A stretch of DNA of 64,000 bases from Gemmatimonadales bacterium (GCA_019637315.1 JAHBVU010000003.1:1-64000), one strand, 5' to 3'. Shown: positions 44,896-55,351, numbered from the stretch's first letter. Notes: generated from the sequence alone by a model not told the origin. Numbers and translations: made by a program.

Positions 44896-46326
44896 TCAGA
44901 CGGTCTTGAGTTCTGCAGCGAGCTTCTGGAGCGAGGATTTCGCGTCACCAAACAGCATCGCTGTCTTGGAATCGAAGAACAGTTCGTTCTCGATCCCGGC
45001 AAAACCGGTTCCGGCGCCGCGCTTGAGGACGATAACCGACCGCGCCTGATCGGCGTTGAGGATCGGCATGCCGTAGATCGGACTGGAAGGGTCACTCCGG
45101 GCAGCCGGGTTCACGACGTCGTTGGCGCCGATCACGAGGCAGACATCGGTCCGGGCAAACTCTCCGTTGATGTCCTCCATGTCGTAGAGCTTGTCGTAGG
45201 CAATGTTGGCCTCAGCCATCAGCACGTTGAGGTGCCCTGGCATCCGGCCAGCGACAGGATGAATGGCATACTTGACCTCTCCCCCCCGCTTTTCGATCAA
45301 CTCGGCCACCTCGCGGATCAGGTGCTGGGCCTGCGCCACGGCCAAACCATACCCCGGCACCACTATGACCTGCTTGGCGTAAGCCAGCTGGATTGCCGCG
45401 TCCTCGACACTCACCTGCCGCATGGTCAGTCCTTCGGCCGACTTCTTGGCTGCGGCCCCACCGCCCCCAAAGGCACCGAAGATGACGTTGGCAAAGGACC
45501 GGTTCATGGCCTTGCACATCAGGATCGACAGCAGGAATCCGGAGGCCCCGTCCAACGCGCCGACGATGATGAGCAGGTTGTTCCCCAGCGCAAAGCCCAT
45601 GGCCGACGCCGCTAGCCCGGCATAGGCATTCAACAGCGAGATCACGACAGGCATGTCGGCCCCGCCGATCGGAAGCACCATCAGGATGCCGAGCACTGCT
45701 GCAATCCCAAGCATCAGGAGGAAGAGGTGCGGCTGCCCGGGCACGATCAGCTGATAGATCAGCAAGCCCACGGTCAATGCGAACAGGGACAGATTGATGA
45801 AGTTCTGTCCCGGATAGGTGATCGGCTTCCCGGTGATGATTTCCTGGAGCTTGCCGAAGGCCATAAAGCTGCCGGTGACCGTCAACGCGCCGAGAATGAC
45901 CTCGAAGCTCAGCGCCACCATCACGGGACCCGACGGCCGCGTGTCCAGCGCCAGGTACTCGGTCAAACCGACGATGGTAGCCGCGATGGCGCCGAACATG
46001 TGCGAGATGGCGACAAACTGCGGCATCGCCGTCATCGGGATGTTGATGCCCAGCGGGAGCCCGATGATGACGCCGACCAGCGATCCGGCAATCAGCCCGG
46101 CCACGATGAAGTCGAACCGAACGATGTCGTGGTGCAGCAGGGTTCCGACGACCGCCAACAACATGGCGATCGACGCCTGGTGCATACCCCGGCGCGCCGT
46201 GGTCGGACTGCTCAGCCCTCGAAGGCCCAGGATGAACAGGACGGATGAGGTCAGGTAGAAGGCCTGAATCAGACCTTCGCGAACCGCTGGAGCCAAATAT
46301 CCGGCCTCTGCAGCGGCCCCGCTCAC
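44896..46326 (-). CDS. pntB: Proton-translocating NAD(P) transhydrogenase subunit beta
   Basis: This 476-residue subunit has about nine membrane helices (residues 10-275) followed by the soluble NADP(H)-binding domain III. In that domain VIVVPGYGLAVAQAQHL is the characteristic nucleotide loop, followed by YAIHPVAGRMPGHLNVLMAE and VIGANDVVNPAA. The enzyme couples proton entry to NADPH formation from NADH. It overlaps the upstream alpha-2 gene by 4 bp. Confidence 0.96.
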   Translation of the reverse strand: MSGAAAEAGYLAPAVREGLIQAFYLTSSVLFILGLRGLSSPTTARRGMHQASIAMLLAVVGTLLHHDIVRFDFIVAGLIAGSLVGVIIGLPLGINIPMTAMPQFVAISHMFGAIAATIVGLTEYLALDTRPSGPVMVALSFEVILGALTVTGSFMAFGKLQEIITGKPITYPGQNFINLSLFALTVGLLIYQLIVPGQPHLFLLMLGIAAVLGILMVLPIGGADMPVVISLLNAYAGLAASAMGFALGNNLLIIVGALDGASGFLLSILMCKAMNRSFANVIFGAFGGGGAAAKKSAEGLTMRQVSVEDAAIQLAYAKQVIVVPGYGLAVAQAQHLIREVAELIEKRGGEVKYAIHPVAGRMPGHLNVLMAEANIAYDKLYDMEDINGEFARTDVCLVIGANDVVNPAARSDPSSPIYGMPILNADQARSVIVLKRGAGTGFAGIENELFFDSKTAMLFGDAKSSLQKLAAELKTV

Positions 46327-46622
46327 GATTTCCGATCCGGGCTCTTGAACATCTTGAGCATCCGATCAGTGATCAGGAAGCCGCCGACCACGTTGATGGA
46401 TGCGCAGGCAACGGCAATGGCACCCAGAACATTGCTCAGCATGCCGCGATCCATGCCGGCCACCACGATCGATCCGACCAGCGAAATCCCTGTCATGGCG
46501 TTGGCCGCCGACATGAGCGGAGTGTGCAGCAGTGAGGGCACCCTGGAGACGACCTGGTATCCCACGAATCCGGCGAGCACGAACACATACACCTGCATGA
46601 TGACCGTGAGGTCGACGTTCAT
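46323..46622 (-). CDS. pntAB: NAD(P) transhydrogenase subunit alpha part 2
   Basis: This 99-residue membrane protein has three helices, beginning VIMQVYVFVLAGFVGYQVVS, then MSAANAMTGISLVGSIVVAG and AIAVACASINVVGGFLITDRML. It is the membrane domain that in E. coli is fused to the end of PntA; here it is a separate gene, as in many bacteria. The start at 46622 lies 29 bp after pntAA. The longer upstream frame is not conserved and overlaps pntAA. Confidence 0.95.
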   Translation of the reverse strand: MNVDLTVIMQVYVFVLAGFVGYQVVSRVPSLLHTPLMSAANAMTGISLVGSIVVAGMDRGMLSNVLGAIAVACASINVVGGFLITDRMLKMFKSPDRKS

Positions 46623-46651
46623 TGCGGTCTCCGGTGATTGGACGGAACTCC

Positions 46652-47758
46652 TTACGCCACGCCGAACCGCACCGCGCCAGCGTGGGTCACGCACATCGGT
46701 CCCAGAATCGGATCGTCGAGGCTGAGGCGGAACTGCCCCTCCGCCACGGCGTGCTCGAGGAGCGACTGAAAGTTCTTGCTGAGCATGAAGCTGGCATGGT
46801 AGGGCAGCCCGCTCGCCAGATTGAGCGGACCAAGAACCGTGACGCCGTGGACGACCCGTTCCTCGCCGGCGACGGTCGCTTCACAGTTACCGCCGGTTTC
46901 CGCCGCCACGTCGACGACGACCGACCCGGGGCGCATCGTCGCCAGCATCGCGGTGGTCAACAGCACCGGGGCGCGCTTGCCGGGAATGGCGGCCGTCGTC
47001 ACGATCAGGTCGATGTCGGGCACGTGACCGCCGATGGCCGCGAGCACCCGAGCCTGCTGATCGTCCGACAGCTCTCGGGCGTAGCCCCCGGATCCCTCGG
47101 CCGAGGCGCCGGCTTCGACGAAGCGTGCCCCGAGGCTCTCAACCTGCTCTTTGACGGCGGGTCGCACGTCGAACGCCGTGACGACTGCACCGAGACGACG
47201 GGCCGTCGCAATGGCCTGCAGTCCGGCAACACCGGCCCCGATAACGAAGACCTTGCCCGGCGTAATCGTACCTGCGGCCGTCGTCAGCATCGGCAAAAAC
47301 CGGCCGAGGTGCATGGTCCCGGCCAGCACAGCCCGGTACCCGGCCACGGTGGCCTGAGAGGACAGGACGTCCATCGATTGTGCTTTGGTGGTCCGCGGCA
47401 CCAGTTCCAGGGCCAGGGCCGTGACACCGGCAGACGCCAGAGCCGCAAGGAGGGCGGCCTGCTGGTGCGGCTGCATCAGGCAGATCAGCACACCATCGCG
47501 CCGAATCAGCCCAACCTGCTCGGCGGTGGGCGGCTGCACCTTGAGGACGAGATCGGCATCACGCAGCCCGTCAGCGGCCGAGGCAACCACGACCGCTCCG
47601 GCGCTGCGATACTGCTCGTCGTCAAGGGCGGCAGCGGCGCCGGCGCCACGCTCGATCGTGATCGCGTGCCCCTGCTGGACCAGACGTGCCACGGTCTGAG
47701 GCACCAGTGCTACGCGGCGCTCACGCGGTTCGGTTTCCCGCAAGACTGCAATCCGCAT
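46652..47758 (-). CDS. pntAA: NAD(P) transhydrogenase subunit alpha part 1
   Basis: This 368-residue soluble domain I binds NAD(H). It is related to alanine dehydrogenase: ETEPRERRVALVPQTVARLV at the start, then KVFVIGAGVAGLQAIATARR as the Rossmann motif and RPAVKEQVESLGARFVE. It has no membrane helix, which matches the split form. It heads the pntAA-pntAB-pntB operon, which diverges from thrB across 165 bp. Confidence 0.95.
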   Translation of the reverse strand: MRIAVLRETEPRERRVALVPQTVARLVQQGHAITIERGAGAAAALDDEQYRSAGAVVVASAADGLRDADLVLKVQPPTAEQVGLIRRDGVLICLMQPHQQAALLAALASAGVTALALELVPRTTKAQSMDVLSSQATVAGYRAVLAGTMHLGRFLPMLTTAAGTITPGKVFVIGAGVAGLQAIATARRLGAVVTAFDVRPAVKEQVESLGARFVEAGASAEGSGGYARELSDDQQARVLAAIGGHVPDIDLIVTTAAIPGKRAPVLLTTAMLATMRPGSVVVDVAAETGGNCEATVAGEERVVHGVTVLGPLNLASGLPYHASFMLSKNFQSLLEHAVAEGQFRLSLDDPILGPMCVTHAGAVRFGVA

Positions 47759-47923
47759 CGGCCCTCACTGTGATGGGAGTACCGCCGGGCTACGAACGAC
47801 TGAACTCGTCATGAATCGCGTCGCTCGGAGCGGGCCGAATCTACCCACCCGATCGAAGCGGCGACAAGTGGACTTTCCCGAGTTGGGCCACTAAGCTCCG
47901 GCCCACTGATATTTCGACGGTTC

Positions 47924-48850
47924 ATGGCGACAGTTCGTGTCTACGTTCCGGGGTCGATCGGTAACGTCGGTCCCGGTCTCGATATTCTTGGCCTCGCGGT
48001 CCGCGGCGCGGGCGACACGGTTCATGCCGAACGGCTGGCCGCACGCCGGATCGAGGTTCGCAACCCGGGCCATCCCGACCTCCCGACCGACCCCGAGCGC
48101 CACGCCACCGCCCTGGCCGCCTCGGCCGCCCTTCGGCTTGGCGGACGACGCGGTCGCATCGGGCTTGCCCTCTCGCTGACGAAGGGTCTACCGCTGTCCG
48201 GCGGGCAGGGCGGCAGCGCGGCCTCAGCCGTCGCAGGCGCGGTGGCGGCCAACGCGCTGATGGGAAACCCGCTTGGTACGGAAGAGGTGCTTGCCGCGGC
48301 CCTCGAAGCCGAAGCGACCGTGGCCGGGCGTCACCTCGACAATATTGCACCATCGCTGGTCGGCGGCCTGGTGCTGATCCGCTCACTCGACCCGATCGAT
48401 ATCTGCCAGCTCCCGGTACCAGCCGGGATCCGGATCGTGCTGGCCAAGCCCAGCTACGAAATGTCGACCAAGCGAGGGCGTACCGCTCTGCCCAAGTCCC
48501 TGCCGCGCGCGACCGCGATGCATCAGGCGGCGCAGGTCGCGGCGATGGTCGCCGGCGCGTGCCGCAACGACCTCGCGCTCTTTGGCCGCGCCATCGATGA
48601 CCGGATTGCCGAGCCCGCCCGAGCGCCGTTACTCCCCGGGTTCAGCGAAGCCAAAGCCGCCGCACTGCGCGCCGGCGCGGTCGGCTGTTCCATTTCGGGC
48701 AGCGGGCCCACGCTGTTTGCCATTGCCGCCGACGACGCAACGGCAGAGCGGGTTGGCCGCGCCGTGACCCGCGCCTACCGACGTGCCGGGTTCGACACCT
48801 CTCTCCGCGTGACCGCGCCCGATCGACGAGGCGCAAGGATCCTCCGATGA
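47924..48850 (+). CDS. thrB: Homoserine kinase
   Basis: This 308-residue GHMP kinase phosphorylates homoserine in threonine synthesis. The N-terminal VYVPGSIGNVGPGLDILGLA is typical of ThrB. The ATP loop is GLPLSGGQGGSAASAVAGAV, with the third motif CSISGSGPTLFAIA near the C-terminus. Its ATG has no clear ribosome-binding site, and a GATATT about 10 bp upstream hints at a very short leader. The stop overlaps thrC as ATGA. Confidence 0.94.
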   Translation: MATVRVYVPGSIGNVGPGLDILGLAVRGAGDTVHAERLAARRIEVRNPGHPDLPTDPERHATALAASAALRLGGRRGRIGLALSLTKGLPLSGGQGGSAASAVAGAVAANALMGNPLGTEEVLAAALEAEATVAGRHLDNIAPSLVGGLVLIRSLDPIDICQLPVPAGIRIVLAKPSYEMSTKRGRTALPKSLPRATAMHQAAQVAAMVAGACRNDLALFGRAIDDRIAEPARAPLLPGFSEAKAAALRAGAVGCSISGSGPTLFAIAADDATAERVGRAVTRAYRRAGFDTSLRVTAPDRRGARILR

Positions 48851-50094
48851 CATCGTGGCTCCGCTGCGATAGCTGTGCAACAACATTCACCCTCGACGAA
48901 CCGGTCACGCGTTGTCGTGCCTGCCGCGGCCTGCTGACCCTGGCTTCCGATGACCATCCGGCCGACTTGGCTCGTCGGATGACCGATCGGGGCAGCTGCG
49001 GCACGGGTCTGGCGCGCTCAGGCGTCTGGCGCTTCCGTGATCTGATTCTGCCCGAGGCCCGCGACGGGGATATCGTCTCCTTCCCCGAAGGCAATACGCC
49101 GCAGATCTCGCGACCCGCAGTGAGCGACTGGGCCGGTGCGGCGCGGCTCGCCCTCAAGCTCGAAGGCATGAACCCGACCGGCTCCTTCAAGGACCGAGGC
49201 ATGACCGTGGCCGTCTCTCAGGCCAAGCGACTCGGCATGCGGGCCGTGGCCTGCGCTTCGACCGGCAACACGTCCGCTTCTCTCGCTGCGTATGCCGCCC
49301 AGGCGGGCATCGCCGGCATCGTGCTGATTCCCGCGGGCAAGACCGCCCTGGGCAAACTGGCCCAGAGCGTGGCGTACGGTGCCACCATTCTGGCCGTACG
49401 GGGCGATTTCGACGCCTGCCTTTCCCTGGTCGATCAGGCCAGTGATCGGCTCGGCGTGTACCTGGCCAACAGCATCAATCCCCTGCGTCTGGCCGGGCAA
49501 CGGACCATCGTCTTCGAGCTGCTGGAGGATCGCGGCTGGCGGGCCCCGGACTGGATCGTGCTGCCTGCCGGCAACCTGGGCAATACGGCAGCCTTCGGTG
49601 CCGCGCTGGTCCAGGCGAAAGCCGCGGGGTTGATCGACCGGATGCCGCGGATCGCTTCGATCCAAGCCGAGGGAGCCGCACCATTTGCGCGGAGCTATCG
49701 GGAAGGTTTTGCCAACCGGTACCAGGTCGAGGCGGAGACGGTTGCCACGGCCATTCGGATCGGCAACCCGGCGTCCCATGATCGTGCCATCGAGGCGATC
49801 CGCGCCACCAACGGCGTCGTGACCACCGTGAGCGATGCGGAGATCCTGGCTGCCAAGCAGGTGATCGACCGGGCCGGGGTCGGCTGCGAACCGGCCAGTG
49901 CCGCATCGGTGGCAGGAGTACGTCGCTTGGTGGGCGAAGGAGTCATCGAACGCAGCGATGATGTCGTGGCCATTCTGACCGGCCATCTCCTCAAGGACCC
50001 GGAAATCCTGCTGCAGAAGGGGCAGGCGGTGACCCACGAAATCGACCCGACCCTCGACGCGGTCGAGCGAGCCCTGGCACAGGCAAGCCGCTGA
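48847..50094 (+). CDS. thrC: Threonine synthase
   Basis: This 415-residue PLP enzyme converts O-phosphohomoserine to threonine. It begins with a zinc-ribbon-like stretch (LRCDSCATTFTLDE ... CRACRG), common in this ThrC type. The PLP lysine lies in MNPTGSFKDRGMTVAV, and the phosphate loop is ACASTGNTSASLAAYAA. LPAGNLGNTAAFGAALVQ is a further family motif. It is coupled to thrB by a 4-bp overlap. It ends 4 bp from the convergent trehalose gene with no hairpin between. Confidence 0.95.
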   Translation: MTSWLRCDSCATTFTLDEPVTRCRACRGLLTLASDDHPADLARRMTDRGSCGTGLARSGVWRFRDLILPEARDGDIVSFPEGNTPQISRPAVSDWAGAARLALKLEGMNPTGSFKDRGMTVAVSQAKRLGMRAVACASTGNTSASLAAYAAQAGIAGIVLIPAGKTALGKLAQSVAYGATILAVRGDFDACLSLVDQASDRLGVYLANSINPLRLAGQRTIVFELLEDRGWRAPDWIVLPAGNLGNTAAFGAALVQAKAAGLIDRMPRIASIQAEGAAPFARSYREGFANRYQVEAETVATAIRIGNPASHDRAIEAIRATNGVVTTVSDAEILAAKQVIDRAGVGCEPASAASVAGVRRLVGEGVIERSDDVVAILTGHLLKDPEILLQKGQAVTHEIDPTLDAVERALAQASR

Positions 50095-50098
50095 CCCG

Positions 50099-52315
50099 CT
50101 AGCTGGCGGAGCCCCAGCTCACGATTTCCGCCAGCACCCGCCTGAAGGCGGGGACGTCGGCAATCCCGATTCCTGCGTGAGAGGGCCCTGCCCCAACCCG
50201 AATCGTGATCGCCTCCGGCGGCAACACCCGGAACAGCTCCTCGTCGGTGGAGTCGTCGCCGGCAGCGAGGATCCCGGTTCCCATACTGCGCTCCGACAGC
50301 ACGGCGCGGGCAATCAGCCCCTTGTTGATGCCTTGCGCCCGGACTTCGACGATCCGATTGCCGACCAGCACGTCGGCGCCGGTGCGCTGCAGCACCTGGG
50401 CCAGATGCAGCACCAACTCGTTGGCGGCCTTTTCCGAGCCCGGGTCAGCGCTGCGCCAATGCCAGCAGAGGCCGAACTCCTTGGTTTCGGTAAAGGCGCC
50501 AGGCGTGACCCGGCTGAAATCTTCGAATACGCTCCGGACTCGCTCCATCCAGCCGAGTTTGACACTGGCCCGAATCCAGTCCTTCGCACCGAGCGGCCGG
50601 CTCGCCGCACCGTGTTCGGCGTGGAGATTGACGGGCAGGTGGCCAAGCCACCGTTCGAGAAACCCGGCGGATCGCCCGCTGACGATATGCACTGAATGGC
50701 GGCGGTCGCGGGAAAGCCGGGCCAGCAGATCGAGGAGTTCCTCGTCGGGCAGCGCCAACTCCGGGCGTTCGGCCAGCGGTGTCAGAGTGCCGTCATAGTC
50801 GAGGAGCAGCAGCCGTCGTCGGGCCGTGCGCAGTCGGTCGAGCGACAACCGCAGTGCGCCGCTGCCCATGCGGACCGGGCGCCGAATGCTGGCGCGCCAC
50901 TCGCTCTGCAACGCATTGAGAAATGTGGTCGACCACCAGCTGCTGCCATAGCGACCCACCCGGTGGCGCAGCGACGCCATCCTGGTGCGCCGATCGGCCT
51001 CGGCCATGGTCAGCGCCTCTGCCATCCGACCGGCCAGCTGATCGATGTCGTAGGGATTGACCAGCACGGCCTCCGGCAGATCGGCAGCGGCGCCGGCAAA
51101 CTCGCTCAGCAGCAGGACGCCATCCCCGTCGACGCGAGAGGCAACGAACTCCTTGGCCACCAGGTTCATACCGTCGCGGATCGGGGTCACCACCATCACA
51201 TCGGTGGCCCGATAGAGGGCAACCAGGCTATGGCGGTCGACCGCGCGGAACATGTAGTGAATCGGAGTCCACCGCGGGGTCGAGAACCGACCATTGATCC
51301 GACCGACGAGACCATCGACCTCCTGTCGAAGCTCCTGGTAGGCAGGCACCGTTTCACGGCTCGGCACCGACAGGTTGATCAGCCGCACGCGCTCGTGCAG
51401 CTCTGGGTGGGTCGCGAGCAGCCGTTCGAAGCCCAGCAAGCGCCTCCGCACCCCCTTAGTGTAGTCCAGCCGATCGACCGCCACCATCAGCTTGCCGGAA
51501 TCATCGCCCCGGATCTCGGCAATCAGGCCGTCGGTCGCCGGATCGCGGGCCACCGTTTCGAATGCCGCAGCCTCGATCCCTACCGGGAAGACACCGAGCC
51601 GGACGGTCCGGTCTCCCAGGGTGACGCGGTCGATGTCAGTCGGCAGACCGAGCAGTTCTATCAGCGCCGTCGAGAAATACCGAAGATACGATGCGGTGTG
51701 GAAGCCGATCAGACTGGCGCCCAGCAAGCCACGCAGCAGCTCGGTCCGATGCGGCAGGGTCCGGAAGACATCAGCCGTCGGAAACGGCACGTGCAGAAAG
51801 AACCCGATTGGCGCATCGGGGATCGCTGCCCGGATCATGCCGGGCACCAGAAACAGGTGGAAGTCGTGGACCCAGATCAGGTCGCCCGGCGTGTAGTTCG
51901 CGATGACCGCATCGGCATAACGTTGATTGACGTCGCGATAGACACCCCAATCGTCGGTGTCGAGCGGCGTCTTTCCGGTAATGCTGTGGAGAATGGGCCA
52001 GATGAAACTGTTGGAGAATCCGCCGTAGAAGCGCTCTGACTCATCCCGGGACAGCGGAATCGACACCAGACGCGAGGCGCGCAGCGTTTCCACCACGTGG
52101 TCCCAGCCGGCCTGGTCGAGCTGGTCGGAGGTAATACCGGGCCACCCGACCCAGACCCCCCCGCGCTGCTCGTGGACTTCCCCCAACGCGGTTGCCAAGC
52201 CGCCCGAGCTCGCCGCGAATGTGATGCCGCCCTCGCCAATCGACGCCGTCATCGGCAGCCGGTTGGCCACCATGATGACCCGTTTGGCGTCAGACCCAGG
52301 CACGAACGCGACCAT
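50099..52315 (-). CDS. otsAB: Bifunctional trehalose-6-phosphate synthase/phosphatase
   Basis: This 738-residue fusion makes trehalose from UDP- or GDP-glucose and glucose-6-phosphate. The GT20 synthase part (about 10-480) has [30 protein letters not shown], and [20 protein letters not shown]. The phosphatase part (about 500-738) is a HAD domain starting [20 protein letters not shown] and ending with a [10 protein letters not shown] motif. The fused order is typical of yeast-like and some bacterial proteins. The start codon overlaps the GH15 gene by 26 bp. Confidence 0.93.
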   Translation of the reverse strand: MVAFVPGSDAKRVIMVANRLPMTASIGEGGITFAASSGGLATALGEVHEQRGGVWVGWPGITSDQLDQAGWDHVVETLRASRLVSIPLSRDESERFYGGFSNSFIWPILHSITGKTPLDTDDWGVYRDVNQRYADAVIANYTPGDLIWVHDFHLFLVPGMIRAAIPDAPIGFFLHVPFPTADVFRTLPHRTELLRGLLGASLIGFHTASYLRYFSTALIELLGLPTDIDRVTLGDRTVRLGVFPVGIEAAAFETVARDPATDGLIAEIRGDDSGKLMVAVDRLDYTKGVRRRLLGFERLLATHPELHERVRLINLSVPSRETVPAYQELRQEVDGLVGRINGRFSTPRWTPIHYMFRAVDRHSLVALYRATDVMVVTPIRDGMNLVAKEFVASRVDGDGVLLLSEFAGAAADLPEAVLVNPYDIDQLAGRMAEALTMAEADRRTRMASLRHRVGRYGSSWWSTTFLNALQSEWRASIRRPVRMGSGALRLSLDRLRTARRRLLLLDYDGTLTPLAERPELALPDEELLDLLARLSRDRRHSVHIVSGRSAGFLERWLGHLPVNLHAEHGAASRPLGAKDWIRASVKLGWMERVRSVFEDFSRVTPGAFTETKEFGLCWHWRSADPGSEKAANELVLHLAQVLQRTGADVLVGNRIVEVRAQGINKGLIARAVLSERSMGTGILAAGDDSTDEELFRVLPPEAITIRVGAGPSHAGIGIADVPAFRRVLAEIVSWGSAS

Positions 52316-54080
52316 CCCTTGCTTCGAGTAACTCGCCGATCGTCATGGCGGCGTGAATCAGGCCGACGTGCGTATAGGCCTGCGGGAAGTTGCCGAGCAG
52401 CGCTCCGGAATCAGGGTCGATGTCTTCCGAGAAGAGGCCGACCGGATTGGCAAAGGAGAGCAGCCGCTCGAAGACCTCCACGGCTTCCTCCAGGCGCCCG
52501 ACCAGGGCCAGCGCCTCGGCGTACCAGAACGAGCAGATCGTGAAGGTGCTCGATGGCAAACCGAAGTCATCCGGATTGCGATACCGGTACACCAGACCTT
52601 TTCGAGTCAGCATACGGCCCGTCGCATCGACGGTGGACACAAACCGCGGGTCCCGAGCGTCGATGATGCCCAGCGTCGGCAGCAGCAGATTGGAGGCATC
52701 CGGGTACTGTCCGTCCAGCCCCTGCGTAAAGTAGCCCAACTCCGGGTTGTAGCCCCGCTCGAGTACGATGGCCCGCTCCCGCTCGGCAATGGCCTCCCAC
52801 CTCCGGGCAACGGCATCGTAGCCCATCCGCGCCGCCAGCAGCGCACCCCGATGGATGGCAACCCAGCACATCGCTCGCGAGAAGGTGTGGTGCTTGAGCG
52901 AGGTGCGAAACTCCCAGATTCCGGTGTCCGCGACGGGCGCGAGGCGAATCGCGTCTTCGACCATGCGCTCGACGAGCGGGAAAAATCCTTTGGGGTCACT
53001 ATGGCCGATGCGCGGATCCGAGAGCAAAGTTTCCATACACAGGACGACTTCGCCCATCAGATCGTGCTGCGCCTGAAGACTGGCCGCGTTGCCAATCCGA
53101 ACGTGCCCGTTACCGCGGTACCCCGACCAGTGATCGAGATACTCTTCGGGCAGGTGGCGTTCCCCGCCGATGCCATAGAGCGGCTGCAGCGGCCCGTTCT
53201 CGACGACGTCACGCAAAAAGACCAGCAACCGCTCGCCCTCGTCCAGGTACGCCAGGCGGCGCAGCGCCTCCGCCACGAAGGCGGCGTCGCGAATCCAGCA
53301 GAAGCGGTAGTCCCAGGTCCGCTCCGTCCCCATTTCTTCGGGAATACTCGTGGTTGCGGCAGCGATGATGGCGCCAGTGTCGTGATAGGCGTGCAGCTTG
53401 AGGCAGAGGGCCGATCGGAGCACCGCCTCTCCGGCAAAGGTCGGCAGGCCGCAGGTCTTGGCCCAGCGCTGCCAGCCGGCAATCGTCACGTCGAGCTGAA
53501 ACTGCACATCGGCCCAGACCGGGCGAACCATCCGCCGGCCGTACCGGATGGCCACGAAGACCGGTCGGGTCAGGGCGAACTCCTGCCGACCCGTCAGATA
53601 CGGCAGCGGCAGGTTAGCAGCGACATCGAGGGTGCCACCGCTCCACTCGAGCAAGGTGCCGCGATCTTCGGGAATCCAGCGCACCGCGGCGCGGCCGTAG
53701 TCCGGCCGGGGATCGAGTTCGATCGACAGGCGAGGCGTTCCGGCCAGCGGGCGGATCACGCGGACAATCTCGACCGGGCAGTCGAGCGCCAAGCCGTTGG
53801 GAAGCCGCGGGGCGAAATCGATGATTTCCCAGGCCGCCTCGCCATCGCGAAACTCGCCTCGTACCACATTGGTGTTGCGGATATAGCTGAGATGACCATG
53901 CACGCTACGCCCGCGCGACAGGACCTTGAAGGTACCGCCTCGTTCGGCGTCGAGCAGCGCACCAAAAACGGAGGGCGAATCGAAGCGCGGCAAGCAGAGC
54001 CAGTCGATGGCACTGTCGGGACCAACCAGGCCAAGCACCTGACCGTTGCCGTAGGCAGCGTAAGGAAGATGACGGGTCAT
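52290..54080 (-). CDS. GH15-family glycoside hydrolase (glucoamylase/trehalase-like)
   Basis: This 596-residue cytoplasmic protein has an N-terminal beta-sandwich (YAAYGNGQVLGLVGPDSAI, IDWLCLPRFDSPSVFG) followed by the (alpha/alpha)6 barrel. Marks of the family are ERTWDYRFCWIRDAAFVAEA and the acidic region LGYFTQGLDGQYPDASNLLL. Many bacterial members next to trehalose synthesis genes act as trehalases or on short glucans. The sequence does not decide between them. It is transcribed with otsAB. Confidence 0.9.
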   Translation of the reverse strand: MTRHLPYAAYGNGQVLGLVGPDSAIDWLCLPRFDSPSVFGALLDAERGGTFKVLSRGRSVHGHLSYIRNTNVVRGEFRDGEAAWEIIDFAPRLPNGLALDCPVEIVRVIRPLAGTPRLSIELDPRPDYGRAAVRWIPEDRGTLLEWSGGTLDVAANLPLPYLTGRQEFALTRPVFVAIRYGRRMVRPVWADVQFQLDVTIAGWQRWAKTCGLPTFAGEAVLRSALCLKLHAYHDTGAIIAAATTSIPEEMGTERTWDYRFCWIRDAAFVAEALRRLAYLDEGERLLVFLRDVVENGPLQPLYGIGGERHLPEEYLDHWSGYRGNGHVRIGNAASLQAQHDLMGEVVLCMETLLSDPRIGHSDPKGFFPLVERMVEDAIRLAPVADTGIWEFRTSLKHHTFSRAMCWVAIHRGALLAARMGYDAVARRWEAIAERERAIVLERGYNPELGYFTQGLDGQYPDASNLLLPTLGIIDARDPRFVSTVDATGRMLTRKGLVYRYRNPDDFGLPSSTFTICSFWYAEALALVGRLEEAVEVFERLLSFANPVGLFSEDIDPDSGALLGNFPQAYTHVGLIHAAMTIGELLEARDGRVRAWV

Positions 54081-54270
54081 GGTCAGGATCGCTCCGGAAT
54101 GAGAGACAGCGTGAGCGGGCCTACCATTCGCTCACAGATCATTCCGGCCAGACGAACGAACGCAGGCACCTCCATCACGCGGGACCCTGGCAATGTACCG
54201 GACGCCGGGATCACGGGCAACCCGAGGTCGGCGCTTCGCTTGATACGCATGCGAGGCGGCCCGACCTCGG

Positions 54271-54293
54271 GCGGGGGCGCTCAGCGCCCCCGC
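54271..54293 (-). terminator. Hairpin around the peroxiredoxin stop codon
   Basis: Perfect 10-bp arms (GCGGGGGCGC and GCGCCCCCGC) enclose just 3 bases, which are the TGA stop of the peroxiredoxin gene. There is no T-run, so termination is uncertain. A role in translation end or mRNA stability is possible. Confidence 0.5.
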
Positions 54294-54856
54294 GCGGTTT
54301 TGACCGCCGCCGCCAACTCCGTGTATGCGGTCGGGTCCGTTTCGCGGAACGGCGAAATGACGCTCGCAATCACACCGTTGGGGTCGATCACGTAGAGGGT
54401 ACGATGCGAGTACATCATTTCTCCGCGCGTGAGCAGCACCCCGTAGGCGCGACTCACGGCGCCGCCGACGTCGCTGAGAAACGAGATGGGGTACTGACGC
54501 TCCTGTGCCCAGCTTGCGAGCATGGTATCGGGATCGACACTGACGGCAAAGACCCGAACCCCGTTGCCCCCGTTGAAGAGCGTGGCATACTGCTCCCGGT
54601 ACGCTTCCATCTGTGCCGTGCACCCCCGGGTCCGCGCCCGCGGAAAGAACGCCAGCACGACCGTTTGCCCCTTGAGCGCCGACAGACGCACCGGCTCGGC
54701 CAGGACGCCCGCCTGGTTCGCACCACCGAGGGTGAAGTCCGGCGCGGGAGCTCCGACGGCCAGGGGAGTCGCCCCCGGCGCGGCCTGCTGTCCCGCCAAG
54801 CCGTTCGTCATCGCCAACAGACCGATCAGAACCGTCACCGCCGTTTTTGCCACCAT
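54281..54856 (-). CDS. Secreted peroxiredoxin (AhpC/TSA family)
   Basis: This 191-residue protein has a signal peptide (TAVTVLIGLLAMTNGLAGQQ) and a thioredoxin-fold domain. It begins VGAPAPDFTLGGANQAG and contains the peroxidatic Cys in FFPRARTRGCTAQM, which fits PxxxTxxC. It lacks a clear second Cys, so it would be of the 1-Cys type or use a partner. It probably removes peroxides in the periplasm. The ATG at 54856 follows GGGAGAG, so this start is better than one 33 bp upstream. Confidence 0.88.
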   Translation of the reverse strand: MVAKTAVTVLIGLLAMTNGLAGQQAAPGATPLAVGAPAPDFTLGGANQAGVLAEPVRLSALKGQTVVLAFFPRARTRGCTAQMEAYREQYATLFNGGNGVRVFAVSVDPDTMLASWAQERQYPISFLSDVGGAVSRAYGVLLTRGEMMYSHRTLYVIDPNGVIASVISPFRETDPTAYTELAAAVKTARGR

Positions 54857-55351
54857 GTTCGCTCTCCCGAGCTCGGGTCCCCTGACCATCTGGCTGCCGT
54901 CACCCGCCAGATCTTACCATACCGACTACTACTGACATATAAACTAGCCATCGGGCCCTTCTGCCACACCGGTCGGGCCGATCGAGGTCTGTCCACCCGA
55001 GGACAGGACGAAATTACTCCACTGCCATGAGGACCCCTCACGGGAGGGAAAGAGACCCGAGACCCCACGTGCGGGAAGGGTACCCGATTCCCCAGCCCCC
55101 ATGAACGGCCAGGAAACGCCACCACGGTACTCAGCAGTTAACCTGGTCCCGGTGTGGAACGTCGAGCCCCACCCTCGAGCCACGCCCGGGGCGCTCACCG
55201 GCGTGGGCCAGCATACCTTCGACCAGCGCCAGGCCAGGATTGCTCATACCGACCGGTTCTCGACCTTGGGATCACGGAAGGATAACGGCTTCCCGGTCGG
55301 CACCTGCCGGCCTACCCAGGACACCCCGCCCGGCCCTATGTTCCCGGGCTT
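54857..55351. other. Intergenic region between the peroxiredoxin gene and ettA
   Basis: This 495-bp gap lies between divergent genes and should hold promoters for both. An AT-rich patch (TGACATATAAACTAG, about 54934-54948) is the most promoter-like segment. Several short open frames on both strands show no recognisable sequence. I see no tRNA, no strong hairpin of more than 7 bp and no repeat. Confidence 0.6.

Noticed and set aside
52353-54395. 680-residue open frame on the plus strand opposite the GH15 gene
   Set aside because: Shadow frame without motifs; the GH15 signatures are on the minus strand.
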